Below are positions 55,323-64,000 of a DNA stretch of 64,000 nucleotides, piece after piece. This stretch comes from Bacillus mycoides (GTDB taxonomy: Bacteria; Bacillota; Bacilli; Bacillales; Bacillaceae_G): the NCBI RefSeq assembly GCF_001757995.1, contig NZ_LXLV01000045.1, positions 1 through 64,000 on the forward strand, given 5' to 3'. Made by a program: the position numbers and the translations under genes. Under the pieces are notes generated by a model. That model had not been told where the DNA came from, ran no database searches, and saw nothing but the letters and a program-made list of their open reading frames with translations. How positions within the stretch are numbered: the first letter of the stretch is position 1; the number at the start of each line of letters is the position of its first letter.

Positions 55323-55379
55323 AAAAAACACCTCCATTGAATTTGCACACTAAATATGCGAATTCAAGAGGTGTTTTTT
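55323..55379 (-). terminator. Large terminator hairpin after the L,D-transpeptidase gene
   Basis: AAAAAACACCTC and GAGGTGTTTTTT form the outer stem, with GAATTTGC/GCGAATTC inside. Otherwise the 55087-55444 interval is featureless. Confidence 0.8.
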
Positions 55380-55444
55380 CATGTATCATCAGGTAAAATT
55401 TCCTGCTTTGTTTATTCGTTTAAGTTTTTGATAGTAGCTATTTT

Positions 55445-56890
55445 CTAGTACACGATAACTGGATCATTAGTGTTCAAACTATCATACACAGTTTTTGCTA
55501 CATTAGGAACAAGGTTAACACATCCGCCTGATCCCCCTGTTAAATAGGCATTATTTGCCCAGTCTTTTCGCCAGCCTGCATCATGAAATCCTTGACCACT
55601 ATTTGTGAATGGAACCCAGTAATCTACCTTAACGGCATAATCAGCTTTACCTACAGCGCTACCTTTGAGTGTGTATGGTGTTCGTTTATATAGGACGTAC
55701 CACACACCTGGTGATGTATCTTCACTCGTGCTATGTTTACCAGTTACTACATTTGTTGTAACTACTAAATTTCCATCTTTGTAAATCCAAATTTGTTGCT
55801 CTGCAATTGAAACTTCCGCATACGTGTCTCCGATGCCATTATTCGATGTTGTTTCATAACCGATCCCTTCCTTCTTCCAACCATTTCCGTGAATATTAGA
55901 AGCAGAAAGTGATTTTTCGCCTTTCTCAAAGGCTTGTTGAACTTGTTTTGTTTCTTTTTCAACATCTAGTGCCCAGCCATAGCCTTGCCCTTTTACTGAT
56001 ATGACCGAACCAGAATGAGTTTTAAATGCGAAATCTTTATTTAACGTTGATTTAGCATTATTAATTTCAGTAATCTTATTCTTAATGTCGCTCGCATCGA
56101 TTGTAACTTTCATATCCTTTGACATAGAGGCATTTTGAATTAAATCTTTTGCTTTTAAAGGATAAACTTCATTCTGCACTTTATACTCAACGGACTGTTG
56201 AAGAAGATTTTGTAGTGCTTCCTCCTCTTTTTTGACAATCGGATCGTCTTCTTTAATAGGCTTTATGTATGTAGACTTCAGATGAATTTCACTTTTATAC
56301 TTCTGCTTGTCGTAATCTTTCAGTAGACTAGTAACGTCATACTGTTTTCCATCAACGCTCTTCGAAATAACAACTTTTCCTTGTTCAAGCTTCGCCATAG
56401 CATCTTGAGGCGCTTTTAATTTTTCATTCATAGAGATGAGCTTTTCTTCTACAAGTTTTTTCATCGTTTCACTACGATACTGATCCGCCTTGTCCGGTAG
56501 CAATGAATAATTTTTTTCCTTTGAAGAAGGGAAAAATGTCCACTGGCTTTTTAATAGTTTCTTAACTTGAGGCAAATCTTTTTCCGTAAGTTCCGTTTTT
56601 GTATCTTTTTCATCTAAAATTTGTTGTTGATCGACATAGACTTTGTTTGCTAGTCCAGATGTTTTTAATTTCTGTATTGCCTGATCAGCACTCAAACCAC
56701 CAACATTGGTGTCATTAATCGTAACATTCGAATTGAAGTGAGTTGCCTGATAATAACTCATTCCCCCAATGAGAAGTGCAATTATACCAACACCCGCTGC
56801 GATAAACTTCCAATTTGTAAAACGTTTGCTTGATCTTACTCGTTTTTTATCAACTTCTTCAACTGATTCATTTACTGTATTGTTGTTCAT
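55445..56890 (-). CDS. L,D-transpeptidase (YkuD) with PG_binding_4 domain
   Basis: About 481 residues from the ATG at 56890 (GGGGGAAAGA upstream). Cytoplasmic basic segment, one TM helix (FIAAGVGIIALLIGGMSYY), then N-terminal extracellular region with NVTINDTNVGGLSADQAIQKLKTSG and YEVQNEVYPLKAKDL-type repeats of the putative peptidoglycan-binding domain. The C-terminal YkuD domain carries YAEVSIAEQQIWIYKDGNLVVTTNVVTGK, FHDAGWRKDWANNAYLTGGSGGCVNLVP with catalytic His and Cys near the end. It makes 3-3 cross-links in peptidoglycan or attaches proteins to it. Single gene. Confidence 0.92.
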   Translation of the reverse strand: MNNNTVNESVEEVDKKRVRSSKRFTNWKFIAAGVGIIALLIGGMSYYQATHFNSNVTINDTNVGGLSADQAIQKLKTSGLANKVYVDQQQILDEKDTKTELTEKDLPQVKKLLKSQWTFFPSSKEKNYSLLPDKADQYRSETMKKLVEEKLISMNEKLKAPQDAMAKLEQGKVVISKSVDGKQYDVTSLLKDYDKQKYKSEIHLKSTYIKPIKEDDPIVKKEEEALQNLLQQSVEYKVQNEVYPLKAKDLIQNASMSKDMKVTIDASDIKNKITEINNAKSTLNKDFAFKTHSGSVISVKGQGYGWALDVEKETKQVQQAFEKGEKSLSASNIHGNGWKKEGIGYETTSNNGIGDTYAEVSIAEQQIWIYKDGNLVVTTNVVTGKHSTSEDTSPGVWYVLYKRTPYTLKGSAVGKADYAVKVDYWVPFTNSGQGFHDAGWRKDWANNAYLTGGSGGCVNLVPNVAKTVYDSLNTNDPVIVY

Positions 56891-57105
56891 CAATCTTTCC
56901 CCCATATACATTAACGTCAATCGATTTTAAATCAAAACCATTGACTAGTGTACCTTATTTTTCCTGAAATTTCATTATTTTTGACCAGGTTTTATCGCAT
57001 TTACTTAATCAACTTTAGTTTTTTTAATAGAACAACACATTGAATAGTCCCTTACAAGTAGTAACTTATTACAATAAACACCCAAAAGTTAAGTACCATA
57101 TACTT

Positions 57106-57528
57106 TTATTCAGCTAACTTCTCTCCCGTAACAATCAAAAACAAAGTGACTGCATTTTTTCCTTCTAATTGAGCATACCGATTATCCCCCGCCATTACTT
57201 CTACTTTATCTTTATTAGGACTTATCCAAATTTGATACAACACAGCTTTCGCCTCTATTTTCGGATTTTTAAACTGAAAAATAAATTGATAATCAGCTGA
57301 ACGAGACATTTCCGCTTTTTTATTTTCAAAATGAGTATCATTTAATATTTTCTTTACTTGCAACACCTGATTATTGTCTGTCACTATCTTAAGATCTTCA
57401 TATTCATCATCACCAACACGTTTTTGCACTTCGATTCTTTGATCTTCATTTCCTAGTATATTTGAACAGCCTGTTACTATGAATATACAAATAGCAACAA
57501 AAACTAAAATCAATTTTCTAATTCGCAT
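57106..57528 (-). CDS. Hypothetical lipoprotein, 140 aa
   Basis: Start taken at the ATG at 57528, 5-8 nt after GAGGAGG; the frame opens 41 codons earlier without a ribosome site. Signal peptide MRIRKLILVFVAICIFIVTGC with lipobox VTGC, then a hydrophilic domain (QRIEVQKRVGDDEYEDLKIVTDNNQVLQVKKILNDTHFENKKAEMSRSADYQFIFQF...VYQIWISPNKDKVEVMAGDNRYAQLEGKNAVTLFLIVTGEKL). The pattern resembles the small YhfM-like lipoproteins of Bacillus. Membrane-anchored outside; function unknown. Confidence 0.75.
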   Translation of the reverse strand: MRIRKLILVFVAICIFIVTGCSNILGNEDQRIEVQKRVGDDEYEDLKIVTDNNQVLQVKKILNDTHFENKKAEMSRSADYQFIFQFKNPKIEAKAVLYQIWISPNKDKVEVMAGDNRYAQLEGKNAVTLFLIVTGEKLAE

Positions 57529-57631
57529 ATTAGTCCTCCTCTTTTTAATAAAAAGCATCTCCAATTGTAAAAAAAAGGTAAATATCTTACAATTAGACAT
57601 ATAAACACTAATAAGGAAGGAGTGCCATTCC

Positions 57632-57922
57632 ATGCAACTGAAAACATACACTTGGAAAAGTTATACGTTTCTCATTGTAAGTATATTCGTCACTATTAAT
57701 CTCTTTCTCTTCTCACCTATTTTAGACAGAGTTGGAGTAGAATACGTGGTTCCTTTCGCGTACTTCATATTAGCTTCCGCTGTTATAGCAATTATATTAG
57801 CAGTTATCTCTTTTTGTAGTCGTACCGAAAAGAAAATTTTATCTATTATCGGTTTAACCTTTACGTTATTTAATACAGCAATTATTTTATTATTCCTTTG
57901 GTTCGGTTACCATTTCACTTAA
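57632..57922 (+). CDS. Hypothetical membrane protein, 96 aa
   Basis: Three helices (YTFLIVSIFVTINLFLFSPIL, VVPFAYFILASAVIAIILAVISFC, ILSIIGLTFTLFNTAIILLFLWFGY). AAGGAAGGAG lies 9 nt before the ATG. It is divergent from the lipoprotein gene. No family recognised. Confidence 0.65.
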   Translation: MQLKTYTWKSYTFLIVSIFVTINLFLFSPILDRVGVEYVVPFAYFILASAVIAIILAVISFCSRTEKKILSIIGLTFTLFNTAIILLFLWFGYHFT

Positions 57923-57924
57923 TT

Positions 57925-58026
57925 TTACGATGTAAAATACGAATATACTCCGTACCCTACAAAGAGTATTAATATTATTGAAATGCTAAGTATCGTGTAT
58001 ATGACCCATCTTAATGTTGTACTCAT
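57925..58026 (-). CDS. Small single-span membrane protein, 33 aa
   Basis: MSTTLRWVIYTILSISIILILFVGYGVYSYFTS. One transmembrane helix. GAGAGGG lies about 8 nt before the ATG. Its stop is 2 bp from the stop of the converging 96-aa gene. It is too short for ordinary gene finders but has a proper start and a membrane-protein composition. Confidence 0.5.
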   Translation of the reverse strand: MSTTLRWVIYTILSISIILILFVGYGVYSYFTS

Positions 58027-58111
58027 ATAATCATCCCTCTCACGTTCCAGTAATTCCATTATATAACAAATGATTCATTGAAAGTTTAGAACGTGCTTTA
58101 AAATAAATTAA

Positions 58112-58149
58112 GCGAAGTAAGGGACGCCATTTGACTCCCCTTACTTCGC
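58112..58149. terminator. Hairpin, probable terminator
   Basis: GCGAAGTAAGGG (58112-58123) pairs with CCCTTACTTCGC (58138-58149), 14-nt loop. It lies between the methyltransferase stop and the small membrane protein start, T/A-rich on both sides. Confidence 0.65.
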
Positions 58150-58232
58150 CTTTAAAGAATAATGAGTAAGCGTGAATAACTTACTCATCTAGCTTATTAA
58201 GTAACCTTTCACTATTTTTTACAAAATTATAA

Positions 58233-58862
58233 TTATAGTATTTTTTGACATTTGATCATTATAAATTTAAATGGAGGTTTACTCTCCATATTTTTATGTG
58301 GCTCCACAATTTCCGTAGTTTCCATCAGTCCATATTTTCCAAAGTCTTGTTTTACCGAGTCAACATCATAGAAATACATTTTTACCCCTTCCATTATCTC
58401 GAAGTAGTCTTTCCCCAGTTGTTTGCCCTTCCCAAACATTGGGGCATCTTTAGAAATAGTAGTAAAAATCATATATCCGTTTGGTTTTAGCTGACTATAA
58501 CAATCTTTAATAAACTTCTCTCTCTCATCCTTATTCAATAAGTGAATAAGTGCATAACAAAATATACCATCATAAAGCTTATTATCAAAAGGCATATCCG
58601 TTACTGAACCATGGAAGAAATCAGCATTAAGTTCATTTTGTCTTGCCAATTCAATCGCCGTTTTTGAAATTTCAATACCTGTTACATCTATTCCGTTATC
58701 AATAAAAACCTTTGCATTTCTACCATATCCAATACCAGGAATCAATATATCCTTCACTTTCTTTTCAAGGAAAAAGTCCTTCGCTAAAATTGCGGAATCT
58801 GAAGCTTCAAATCCCCACATCATTTGATTTTCTATAAAACTTGCTTCCCAAAATTCTGTCAT
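58233..58862 (-). CDS. Class I SAM-dependent methyltransferase (TehB/TPMT-like)
   Basis: A 209-residue methyltransferase: FWEASFIENQMMWGFEASDSAILAKDFFLEKKVKDILIPGIGYGRNAKVFIDNGIDVTGIEISKTAIELAR. The SAM loop PGIGYGRN and acidic strand-2 end GIEIS are intact. PFDNKLYDGIFCYALIHLLNKDERE follows. It resembles TehB and thiopurine-type methyltransferases, which methylate tellurite or other soft nucleophiles; the substrate is not determined. The first ATG has GGAGATTG upstream. Confidence 0.88.
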   Translation of the reverse strand: MTEFWEASFIENQMMWGFEASDSAILAKDFFLEKKVKDILIPGIGYGRNAKVFIDNGIDVTGIEISKTAIELARQNELNADFFHGSVTDMPFDNKLYDGIFCYALIHLLNKDEREKFIKDCYSQLKPNGYMIFTTISKDAPMFGKGKQLGKDYFEIMEGVKMYFYDVDSVKQDFGKYGLMETTEIVEPHKNMESKPPFKFIMIKCQKIL

Positions 58863-58965
58863 ACATCAATCTCCTTTATATATATATATCGTTTTTTACC
58901 ATTGAATGTTGAAAAATCATCGCATATTCACGAAATTGTATCAAATTTCAACATTAATTCAAAAC

Positions 58966-58996
58966 AAAAAGCATTGGATATCCAATGCTTTTTCAC
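58966..58996 (-). terminator. Terminator of dcyD
   Basis: AAAAAGCATTGGATA and TATCCAATGCTTTTT overlap as a palindromic hairpin 3 bp past the dcyD stop codon. Confidence 0.8.
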
Positions 58997-58998
58997 AC

Positions 58999-59994
58999 TT
59001 ACGCAAATAAAGACGTATTCGCATATAAAGCTGGTGAGCCACCTGAATGTACGAATAAAATGTTGTCCTCTTTATTAAATTTACCTTTTCTAATTAAATC
59101 GATTAGTCCCGCTACTGCTTTACCTGTATAAACTGGATCAAGTAAAATACCTTCAGTTTTCGCAAGTAACTGTACTGCTTCAACCATTTCTGGTGTTGGT
59201 AAAGCGTATCCTGGTCCTACATATTCATCAAAGCATGTAACTGCTTCGCGTGAAATAGAGTTTGGGATACCAACGTGAGCTGAAGTTTCCGCTACAAGTT
59301 TTGCAACTTTTTCTTCTTGCTCCGCTTTTCCTCTACTTACATTTATTCCGATTACAGGAATTTTGCTTTGTGTTCCGGAAAAACCAGTAATTAAACCAGC
59401 ATGCATACCGGCGCTACCACTTACACAAACAACTGAACTGAAATCAATTCCTTGCTCAAATGACTGAGCCATAATTTCTTGCGCACAAGCAATATATCCC
59501 ATTGCGCCAGTAGGGTTCGATCCACCAACTGGAATGACATATGGTGTATTTCCTTTTTCACTTACTTCTTTCGCTACTTTATGCATCTCTTCCATAAGGT
59601 CTGTTCCGTTTGGCACAACAATTACATTTTCAGCGCCTAATAAATGATATAAGAAATAGTTACCGTTAAAGTCTGGCTTCTCTTCTGGCTCAAGCCCTTC
59701 TTCTAACACAAGAATACATTTCATTTTTTCTTTTACCGCAGCTGCAAGTGTTAGACGACAATGGTTTGACTGAATACCACCAGCTGTAATTAATGTATCT
59801 GCACCTTTTGCCTGTGCATCTGCAACTAGAAACTCTAACTTTCTCGTCTTATTACCACCAGCTGTTAAACCAAGTAAATCATCTCGTTTAAAATAAATAG
59901 TCGGTCCACCAAGTGCTTCAGAAAAATTGTTTAACTTTTCAATTGGTGTATATGATTCTGTATATTTTTTTCTCGGGAATTTAGCTAAATTCAT
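58999..59994 (-). CDS. dcyD: D-cysteine desulfhydrase
   Basis: About 331 residues from the ATG at 59994 (AAGGAGCG upstream). PLP-dependent enzyme of the ACC deaminase/D-cysteine desulfhydrase family: LGGPTIYFKRDDLLGLTAGGNKTRKLEFL with the PLP Lys in GGNKTRK, TAGGIQSNHCRLTLAAA, YVIPVGGSNPTGAMGY, VCVSGSAGMHAGL and LDPVYTGKAVAGLIDLI and ILFVHSGGSPALY. It converts D-cysteine to pyruvate, H2S and ammonia. The assignment over ACC deaminase rests on overall resemblance. Single gene. Confidence 0.9.
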   Translation of the reverse strand: MNLAKFPRKKYTESYTPIEKLNNFSEALGGPTIYFKRDDLLGLTAGGNKTRKLEFLVADAQAKGADTLITAGGIQSNHCRLTLAAAVKEKMKCILVLEEGLEPEEKPDFNGNYFLYHLLGAENVIVVPNGTDLMEEMHKVAKEVSEKGNTPYVIPVGGSNPTGAMGYIACAQEIMAQSFEQGIDFSSVVCVSGSAGMHAGLITGFSGTQSKIPVIGINVSRGKAEQEEKVAKLVAETSAHVGIPNSISREAVTCFDEYVGPGYALPTPEMVEAVQLLAKTEGILLDPVYTGKAVAGLIDLIRKGKFNKEDNILFVHSGGSPALYANTSLFA

Positions 59995-60206
59995 CAATAA
60001 CGCTCCTTTTATACTCTTTCACAGTAAATGTAACCATACTATTATTACATGGAAAAATGATGAAGTCACCTTTCTGGATTAAAAATGTATCGAAATTAAG
60101 TAAATGAAATTATATCGGCGATATTTTACTTTTACCGGCGATTCAACATAGAATATCGACTTACCGACAAACAACGACTTACAAAATCCATTTCTCATCA
60201 TTCAAA

Positions 60207-60238
60207 AAAGAGCCCACACATTTAAATGCGGGCTCTCT
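60207..60238 (-). terminator. Terminator of the metallophosphoesterase gene
   Basis: AGAGCCC and GGGCTCT arms with an inner CATTTAAATG, 5 bp past the stop codon, with AAAAAA beyond. Confidence 0.75.
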
Positions 60239-60242
60239 CCAA

Positions 60243-61481
60243 TCACTTATTTGCCGAAAAACGAAGAAGTTGTGTTAATCCTGCCTCTAAATTCATTTCT
60301 CCTTTATGGCGTACGTATACAATTTTATCCCCATCAAATTTTGGTTGGTTTCCTGGATTATATGTATTCCACTCGTTCGTTCCTTCTACAGAGTACTCCA
60401 TATACTCCGTGGCACCAACGATTATATTTTTACTATCATCAGCGGTTACATTTGGTGCCATTTGTGCGATTTTCGCATCACTAATTAATAACTTCTTAAT
60501 ATCCTTATCACGTTTATAATCGTAAGCCGTTACGACTACATCGTTACCATATGCTTTTATTTGTAATCCTTGTTTGAAAGAATATCCATCCGGCGCAGTC
60601 TTCTCGCCACCATTTGGTCCAGCCGACATCCAACCAGTTTCAATTCCGCCCGTATTTACAACCGTAAATCCTTTTTCGTCTCCGCCTTCAATTTTCTTTT
60701 TACCAGCCCAATCTGGTAAGTTTAAATCCCAATGTGTATGACTCGTAAAGAAAACAACTTGCGGATAGTCTTTTAATATATCGTACAATTTATCAACATT
60801 TAAATAATCTTCTAAATACGGATTTTGTCTTGATCCAGATACCGTATCAGGTAAAACGTGATGAGAGAAAATGAAAATTGGTTTATTTTTATCTTTTTGA
60901 CTATACTCTTCTAAATTTTGTTTTAACCATCCTAATTGCTCATCACTCATATATACTTCATCCCACATTTTTGAATCGTGGTATTTCATATATTTTTCAG
61001 TTCCTAAAAATAAAAGCGGATAACCGTCTAATTCTTTTTTATGATATACCTTATCTTGTCCGCTAAATTTTAAATATCTATTAAACAATGTTTCTTCCGT
61101 TACACCATTTGGCCATGTATTTTGAGAGAGTTTCCCATCAGCTGTCCATTTACCAGCGTAAAATTCATGATTCCCAACAGTTGACCATACATTTTCCGGA
61201 TGCTTATTCTTGTTTAACACACGCTTCACATCATCATATTGTGACTGCTGTCCAGTTGGCGTTATATCCCCATTCATAATAAGCGCTCTAGAAAGTGGTG
61301 TCACTTTGTTCATATCTTTTAATACGTGATCAAAATCCCCTAAATCCCCTTGAATGTCACTAATAACATTAAACATCGTCGCTGTTTTTCGTGCTTGTGC
61401 CTGTTCTTTTCCCTCAGCATTCATCGAAAACGTTGGTAATAACACTGCCATCACGGCTAACGAAGCAACTGCCTTTTTCAT
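60243..61481 (-). CDS. Secreted metallophosphoesterase
   Basis: About 412 residues from the ATG at 61481 (GGGGGAG upstream). Signal peptide MKKAVASLAVMAVLLPTFSMNAEGKEQA. Calcineurin-type metal motifs: FNVISDIQGDLGDFD (D.xQ instead of D.H), LIMNGDITPTGQQSQYDD, WSTVGNHEFYAG (GNHE), FIFSHHVLPDTVSGS and FFTSHTHWDLN. It probably cleaves phosphate esters outside the cell. The C-terminal 100 residues are an extra beta domain. Confidence 0.88.
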   Translation of the reverse strand: MKKAVASLAVMAVLLPTFSMNAEGKEQAQARKTATMFNVISDIQGDLGDFDHVLKDMNKVTPLSRALIMNGDITPTGQQSQYDDVKRVLNKNKHPENVWSTVGNHEFYAGKWTADGKLSQNTWPNGVTEETLFNRYLKFSGQDKVYHKKELDGYPLLFLGTEKYMKYHDSKMWDEVYMSDEQLGWLKQNLEEYSQKDKNKPIFIFSHHVLPDTVSGSRQNPYLEDYLNVDKLYDILKDYPQVVFFTSHTHWDLNLPDWAGKKKIEGGDEKGFTVVNTGGIETGWMSAGPNGGEKTAPDGYSFKQGLQIKAYGNDVVVTAYDYKRDKDIKKLLISDAKIAQMAPNVTADDSKNIIVGATEYMEYSVEGTNEWNTYNPGNQPKFDGDKIVYVRHKGEMNLEAGLTQLLRFSANK

Positions 61482-61761
61482 ACAATTTCTCCCCCTAATA
61501 ATAGAATGTATAAACTGACATGTTCTGCGTTCTCTTAGTTGCTTGTCCAATTCATATTATAAAGAGGGTTTGTAAAGATTGATGGAGTAAAAATTTAAGT
61601 GTTTTTTAAGAGATTTTGTCTTTTTTACACTACCCATTCAACAATTGGCACCAATTGTTCTATTTACCTATTAATATTAAATGAGTGTAAAATCACACGA
61701 TTAATCTCGTAGTTTGATATGTTGTGTTTTAATCTATTTTACATAATCTCAATAAAATGAT

Positions 61762-62874
61762 TTACTTTTTCAAATTATCTTCATTTAATCCGAACAACTC
61801 TGACAAAATAAAACGTCCATCTTTTCTTATCAGTACGTCATCAAACCAAATTTCACCACCGCTATACTCTGGTCTTTGAATATTTACTAAATCCCAATGT
61901 ATTGCTGATTTATTCCCGTTGTCTGCACCTTGTAACGAATCTCCAATCGCTAGATGAAAACTACCATTTATTTTTTCATCAAATAACGTATTATTCATCG
62001 GGTGTAATATGTAGGGATTAAACGCTAGTGCAAATTCTCCAATATATCTTGCTCCCTCATCTGTATCAAGAATTTGATTCATTCGCTCTGTATCGTTTGC
62101 ATATGCCTCTATTATTTTCCCATTCTTAATATGTAACTTAATATTTTGAAACGCATAACCTTGTTGAACAGATGCTGTGTTAAATGTTATTACTCCATTT
62201 ACTGAATCTTTGACAGGTGCTGTATATATTTCGCCATCAGGGATATTATCTGTGCCATCTCCTTTTAAAACACCAATTCCTTCAATTGAAAAATTCAAAT
62301 CCGTACCTTCTCCAATAATCCTAACTTGCTTTGTCTTTTCCATTAATTCTTTTAACGGATCCATTGCTTTCGACATTTTATTGTAATCTAACGTACATAC
62401 ATCATAATAAAATTTTTCATAAGCCTCAGTGCTCATATTTGCTTCTTGCGCAGAAGCCGCATTCGGAATGCGAGTTGTCACCCATCTCGTTTTATACACT
62501 GCTTCACTATGTGCTTTTCCAAATATCTTTTGATATAACTTCATTTTTTCTGCCGGTACATCTGCTAATTCATATGCATTTCTAGGACTACGGAGATTAA
62601 TATAAACTTGCATTTTACTTAATCGATAACTCTCCCAATCTGCAAATAACTTAAATTGTTCTTCAGATCCTGATAGAATTAATTGCCTTGTAACAGAAAC
62701 ATCGCGCATTGATACATGCGCATATCCCCCTGCTTTTTCCACAGACTTAATAATTTCACGAACTACTGCGGGATCTATTTCAGTAACACTTTGAATTAAC
62801 ACATGATCACCAGGCTGCACTTTAGTCGAATGATTGACTAGTACATCCGCTAATTTCGATAGTTCTCGCTTCAT
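61762..62874 (-). CDS. ampS: Aminopeptidase of family M29
   Basis: A 370-residue metallo-aminopeptidase: LADVLVNHSTKVQPGDHVLIQSVTEIDPAVVREI at the N-terminus, RIIGEGTDLNFSIEG, DGEIYTAPVKDSVNGVITFN (Glu ligand), GARYIGEFALAFNPYI (Glu ligand), and the C-terminal FDEKINGSFHLAIGDSLQGADNGNKSAIHWDLV with His and Asp ligands. Cytoplasmic peptide breakdown. Member of the AmpS/PepS/aminopeptidase T group. GAAGGGA precedes the ATG at a wide spacing. Confidence 0.93.
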   Translation of the reverse strand: MKRELSKLADVLVNHSTKVQPGDHVLIQSVTEIDPAVVREIIKSVEKAGGYAHVSMRDVSVTRQLILSGSEEQFKLFADWESYRLSKMQVYINLRSPRNAYELADVPAEKMKLYQKIFGKAHSEAVYKTRWVTTRIPNAASAQEANMSTEAYEKFYYDVCTLDYNKMSKAMDPLKELMEKTKQVRIIGEGTDLNFSIEGIGVLKGDGTDNIPDGEIYTAPVKDSVNGVITFNTASVQQGYAFQNIKLHIKNGKIIEAYANDTERMNQILDTDEGARYIGEFALAFNPYILHPMNNTLFDEKINGSFHLAIGDSLQGADNGNKSAIHWDLVNIQRPEYSGGEIWFDDVLIRKDGRFILSELFGLNEDNLKK

Positions 62875-63164
62875 TACGCTCTCGTCCCTTCACTATCGTT
62901 TCAATAGCTTAATAAAAAATAAAAGGCTCTTTTCGTAAAAATTGTTGCTTATAATTAAAATAAAGGTTAATTTTCTTAATACGGTATAGTATTTACAGCA
63001 GATTATTCAGCAAACGGGCAGGATTGTGAAAGTATTGAGTTCGAGATATCTTCCTAAAAACCATTACTATAATAAAAGGATGACAAAATTTTTATGGTTA
63101 GTATGATAATTTGGAAACAGAAGTCAGCTTAATCTATGAAAACCTTATCAGAGGAGTGATGTAA

Positions 63165-63908
63165 GTGAAACAAAATATTTACGATAATCCGAATTTCTTC
63201 AAAAACTACACAGCATTGCGTGAAAGTGGAATAAATGCTAATGACTTCATAGAACAGCCAGCAATCAAATCATTAATTCTGTGTTTGAAAGGAAAATCGG
63301 TATTAGACTTGGGTTGCGGTGATGGTCATTTTTCAAAGTATTGTATAGAAAATGGTGCAAAGAACGTAATAGGTGTAGACATATCCAAAAATATGATTGA
63401 ACGTGCTAAAAAGTTAAATCAGGATGATAACATAGAATTTATGTGTCTTCCTATGGAGGATATGGGACTAACCAATCAAAAGTTCGACCTGATTATAAGT
63501 TCCCTCTCTATACATTACATTGAAGATTACTCGGCAATGATTCAAAAGATTAATGAACTATTAAAAAGCAGTGGTGAATTTATCTTTTCAACCGAACATC
63601 CAATAGCAACAGCTCGCAAAGGAAGCAACCATTGGATAAAAACTGAGGATGGTAATACATCACACTGGGCATTAGATAATTATCAAGAAGAAGGAATCAG
63701 AGTACACAACTGGTTTGTTGACGATAGTGTGGTTATTTATCATAGAACTGTTGCCACATTAATAAATACTTTGATTGAACACGGGCTTTCGCTGGATAAA
63801 ATAATCGAACCACAATCAACTTTGGCAGGGATAGAGAAAATGCCAGATTTAATAAACGAATCGCGAAGTCCATCTTTTATTATAATCAAGTCAAAAAAAA
63901 CAAAATAA
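63165..63908 (+). CDS. Class I SAM-dependent methyltransferase
   Basis: A 247-residue methyltransferase starting with GTG 7 nt after AGAGGAG. SAM motif SVLDLGCGDGHFSKYCIENGAKNVIGVDISKNMIERAK, post-I strand FMCLPMEDMGL, motif LIISSLSIHYIEDYSAMIQKINELLKSSGEFIFSTEHPI. The C-terminal half (VHNWFVDDSVVIYHRTVATLINTLIEHGLSLDKIIEPQ) is typical of small-molecule methyltransferases of the UbiE/BioC type. Substrate unknown. Confidence 0.9.
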   Translation: MKQNIYDNPNFFKNYTALRESGINANDFIEQPAIKSLILCLKGKSVLDLGCGDGHFSKYCIENGAKNVIGVDISKNMIERAKKLNQDDNIEFMCLPMEDMGLTNQKFDLIISSLSIHYIEDYSAMIQKINELLKSSGEFIFSTEHPIATARKGSNHWIKTEDGNTSHWALDNYQEEGIRVHNWFVDDSVVIYHRTVATLINTLIEHGLSLDKIIEPQSTLAGIEKMPDLINESRSPSFIIIKSKKTK

Positions 63909-63954
63909 TATTTAAAAATATCTACCGCAATCTGGGAGCTTTTATTGAATTACG

Positions 63955-63991
63955 AAAACAGCCGTTTCACTAAGGAATGGCTGTTTTTTAT
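63955..63991 (+). terminator. Terminator of the last methyltransferase gene
   Basis: AAAACAGCC and GGCTGTTTTTT arms with a ~16-nt loop, 47 bp past the stop codon. Confidence 0.7.
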
Positions 63992-64000
63992 ACTTCACGC

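Overview
The window looks like chromosomal DNA of a Bacillus cereus-group organism. The evidence is low G+C with AT-rich spacers, strong AGGAGG-type ribosome binding sites, and gene families typical of that group: an immune inhibitor A (InhA) metalloprotease, a GerA-type germinant receptor operon, a SpoIIP paralogue, rifampin phosphotransferase, S-box regulation and dispersed small repeats. No rRNA, tRNA, CRISPR array, replication origin or intact autonomous transposon was seen. Most genes lie on the minus strand as single units or short operons, each closed by an obvious hairpin terminator.

Layout. 1-1.2 kb: a peptide (POT) transporter gene cut by what looks like the end of an IS3-type element. 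1.6-7.3 kb: a seven-gene pyroglutamate (5-oxoproline) operon, IclR regulator - pxpB - pxpC - pxpA - DUF969 - DUF979 - pcp, with a double palindromic operator in front of the regulator. 7.4-8.7 kb: signal peptidase I and CutC. 8.85-9.6 kb: a small secreted-protein gene broken by a frameshift and by a ~400-bp IS200/IS605-derived element without a transposase. 9.9-19.1 kb: SpoIIP paralogue, acyl-CoA dehydrogenase, YdcF, YjiH, acetyltransferases, a phosphotransferase, DUF2691 and a ferritin-like protein. 19.3-21.3 kb: a YhgE/Pip-type membrane protein divergent from a TetR regulator. 21.4-26.7 kb: InhA and rifampin phosphotransferase. 26.8-30.2 kb: a scar region with gene fragments, including uvrX/yolD and ugd remnants joined head to head after both lost their 5' halves. 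30.3-34.2 kb: a complete gerA-type operon (A-C-B order).

34.8-41.7 kb is a small regulatory neighbourhood: two azoreductases, two tandem DUF3238-like paralogues, a malate enzyme plus malate permease operon, and an HxlR-family regulator. The mle promoter and the putative hxlR promoter share a GTTACTAATAGTAACC-like operator, and the DUF3238 promoter lies between two 19-bp palindromic sites. 42.3-44.8 kb: remnants, a 5'-truncated DJ-1/PfpI gene, an APH-fold protein with an altered catalytic loop, and a methyltransferase-like gene preceded by a 35-codon ORF. 44.9-50.3 kb: SDR/Lrp pair, an M20 amidohydrolase behind a SAM riboswitch whose terminator is exactly duplicated, and a UPF1-like helicase with a degenerate PLD-like tail. 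50.4-64 kb: VOC protein, a free-standing condensation-type acyltransferase, several small membrane proteins, L,D-transpeptidase, D-cysteine desulfhydrase, metallophosphoesterase, M29 aminopeptidase and two methyltransferases.

The clearest functional units are the pyroglutamate operon (release, import and ATP-dependent opening of 5-oxoproline), the mle operon, the ger operon and the S-box M20 gene. The most interesting signals are the duplicated riboswitch terminator, the shared operators at 37-42 kb, the IS605-like element with a possible guide-RNA end, the helicase with a dead PLD-like module, and several truncation scars.
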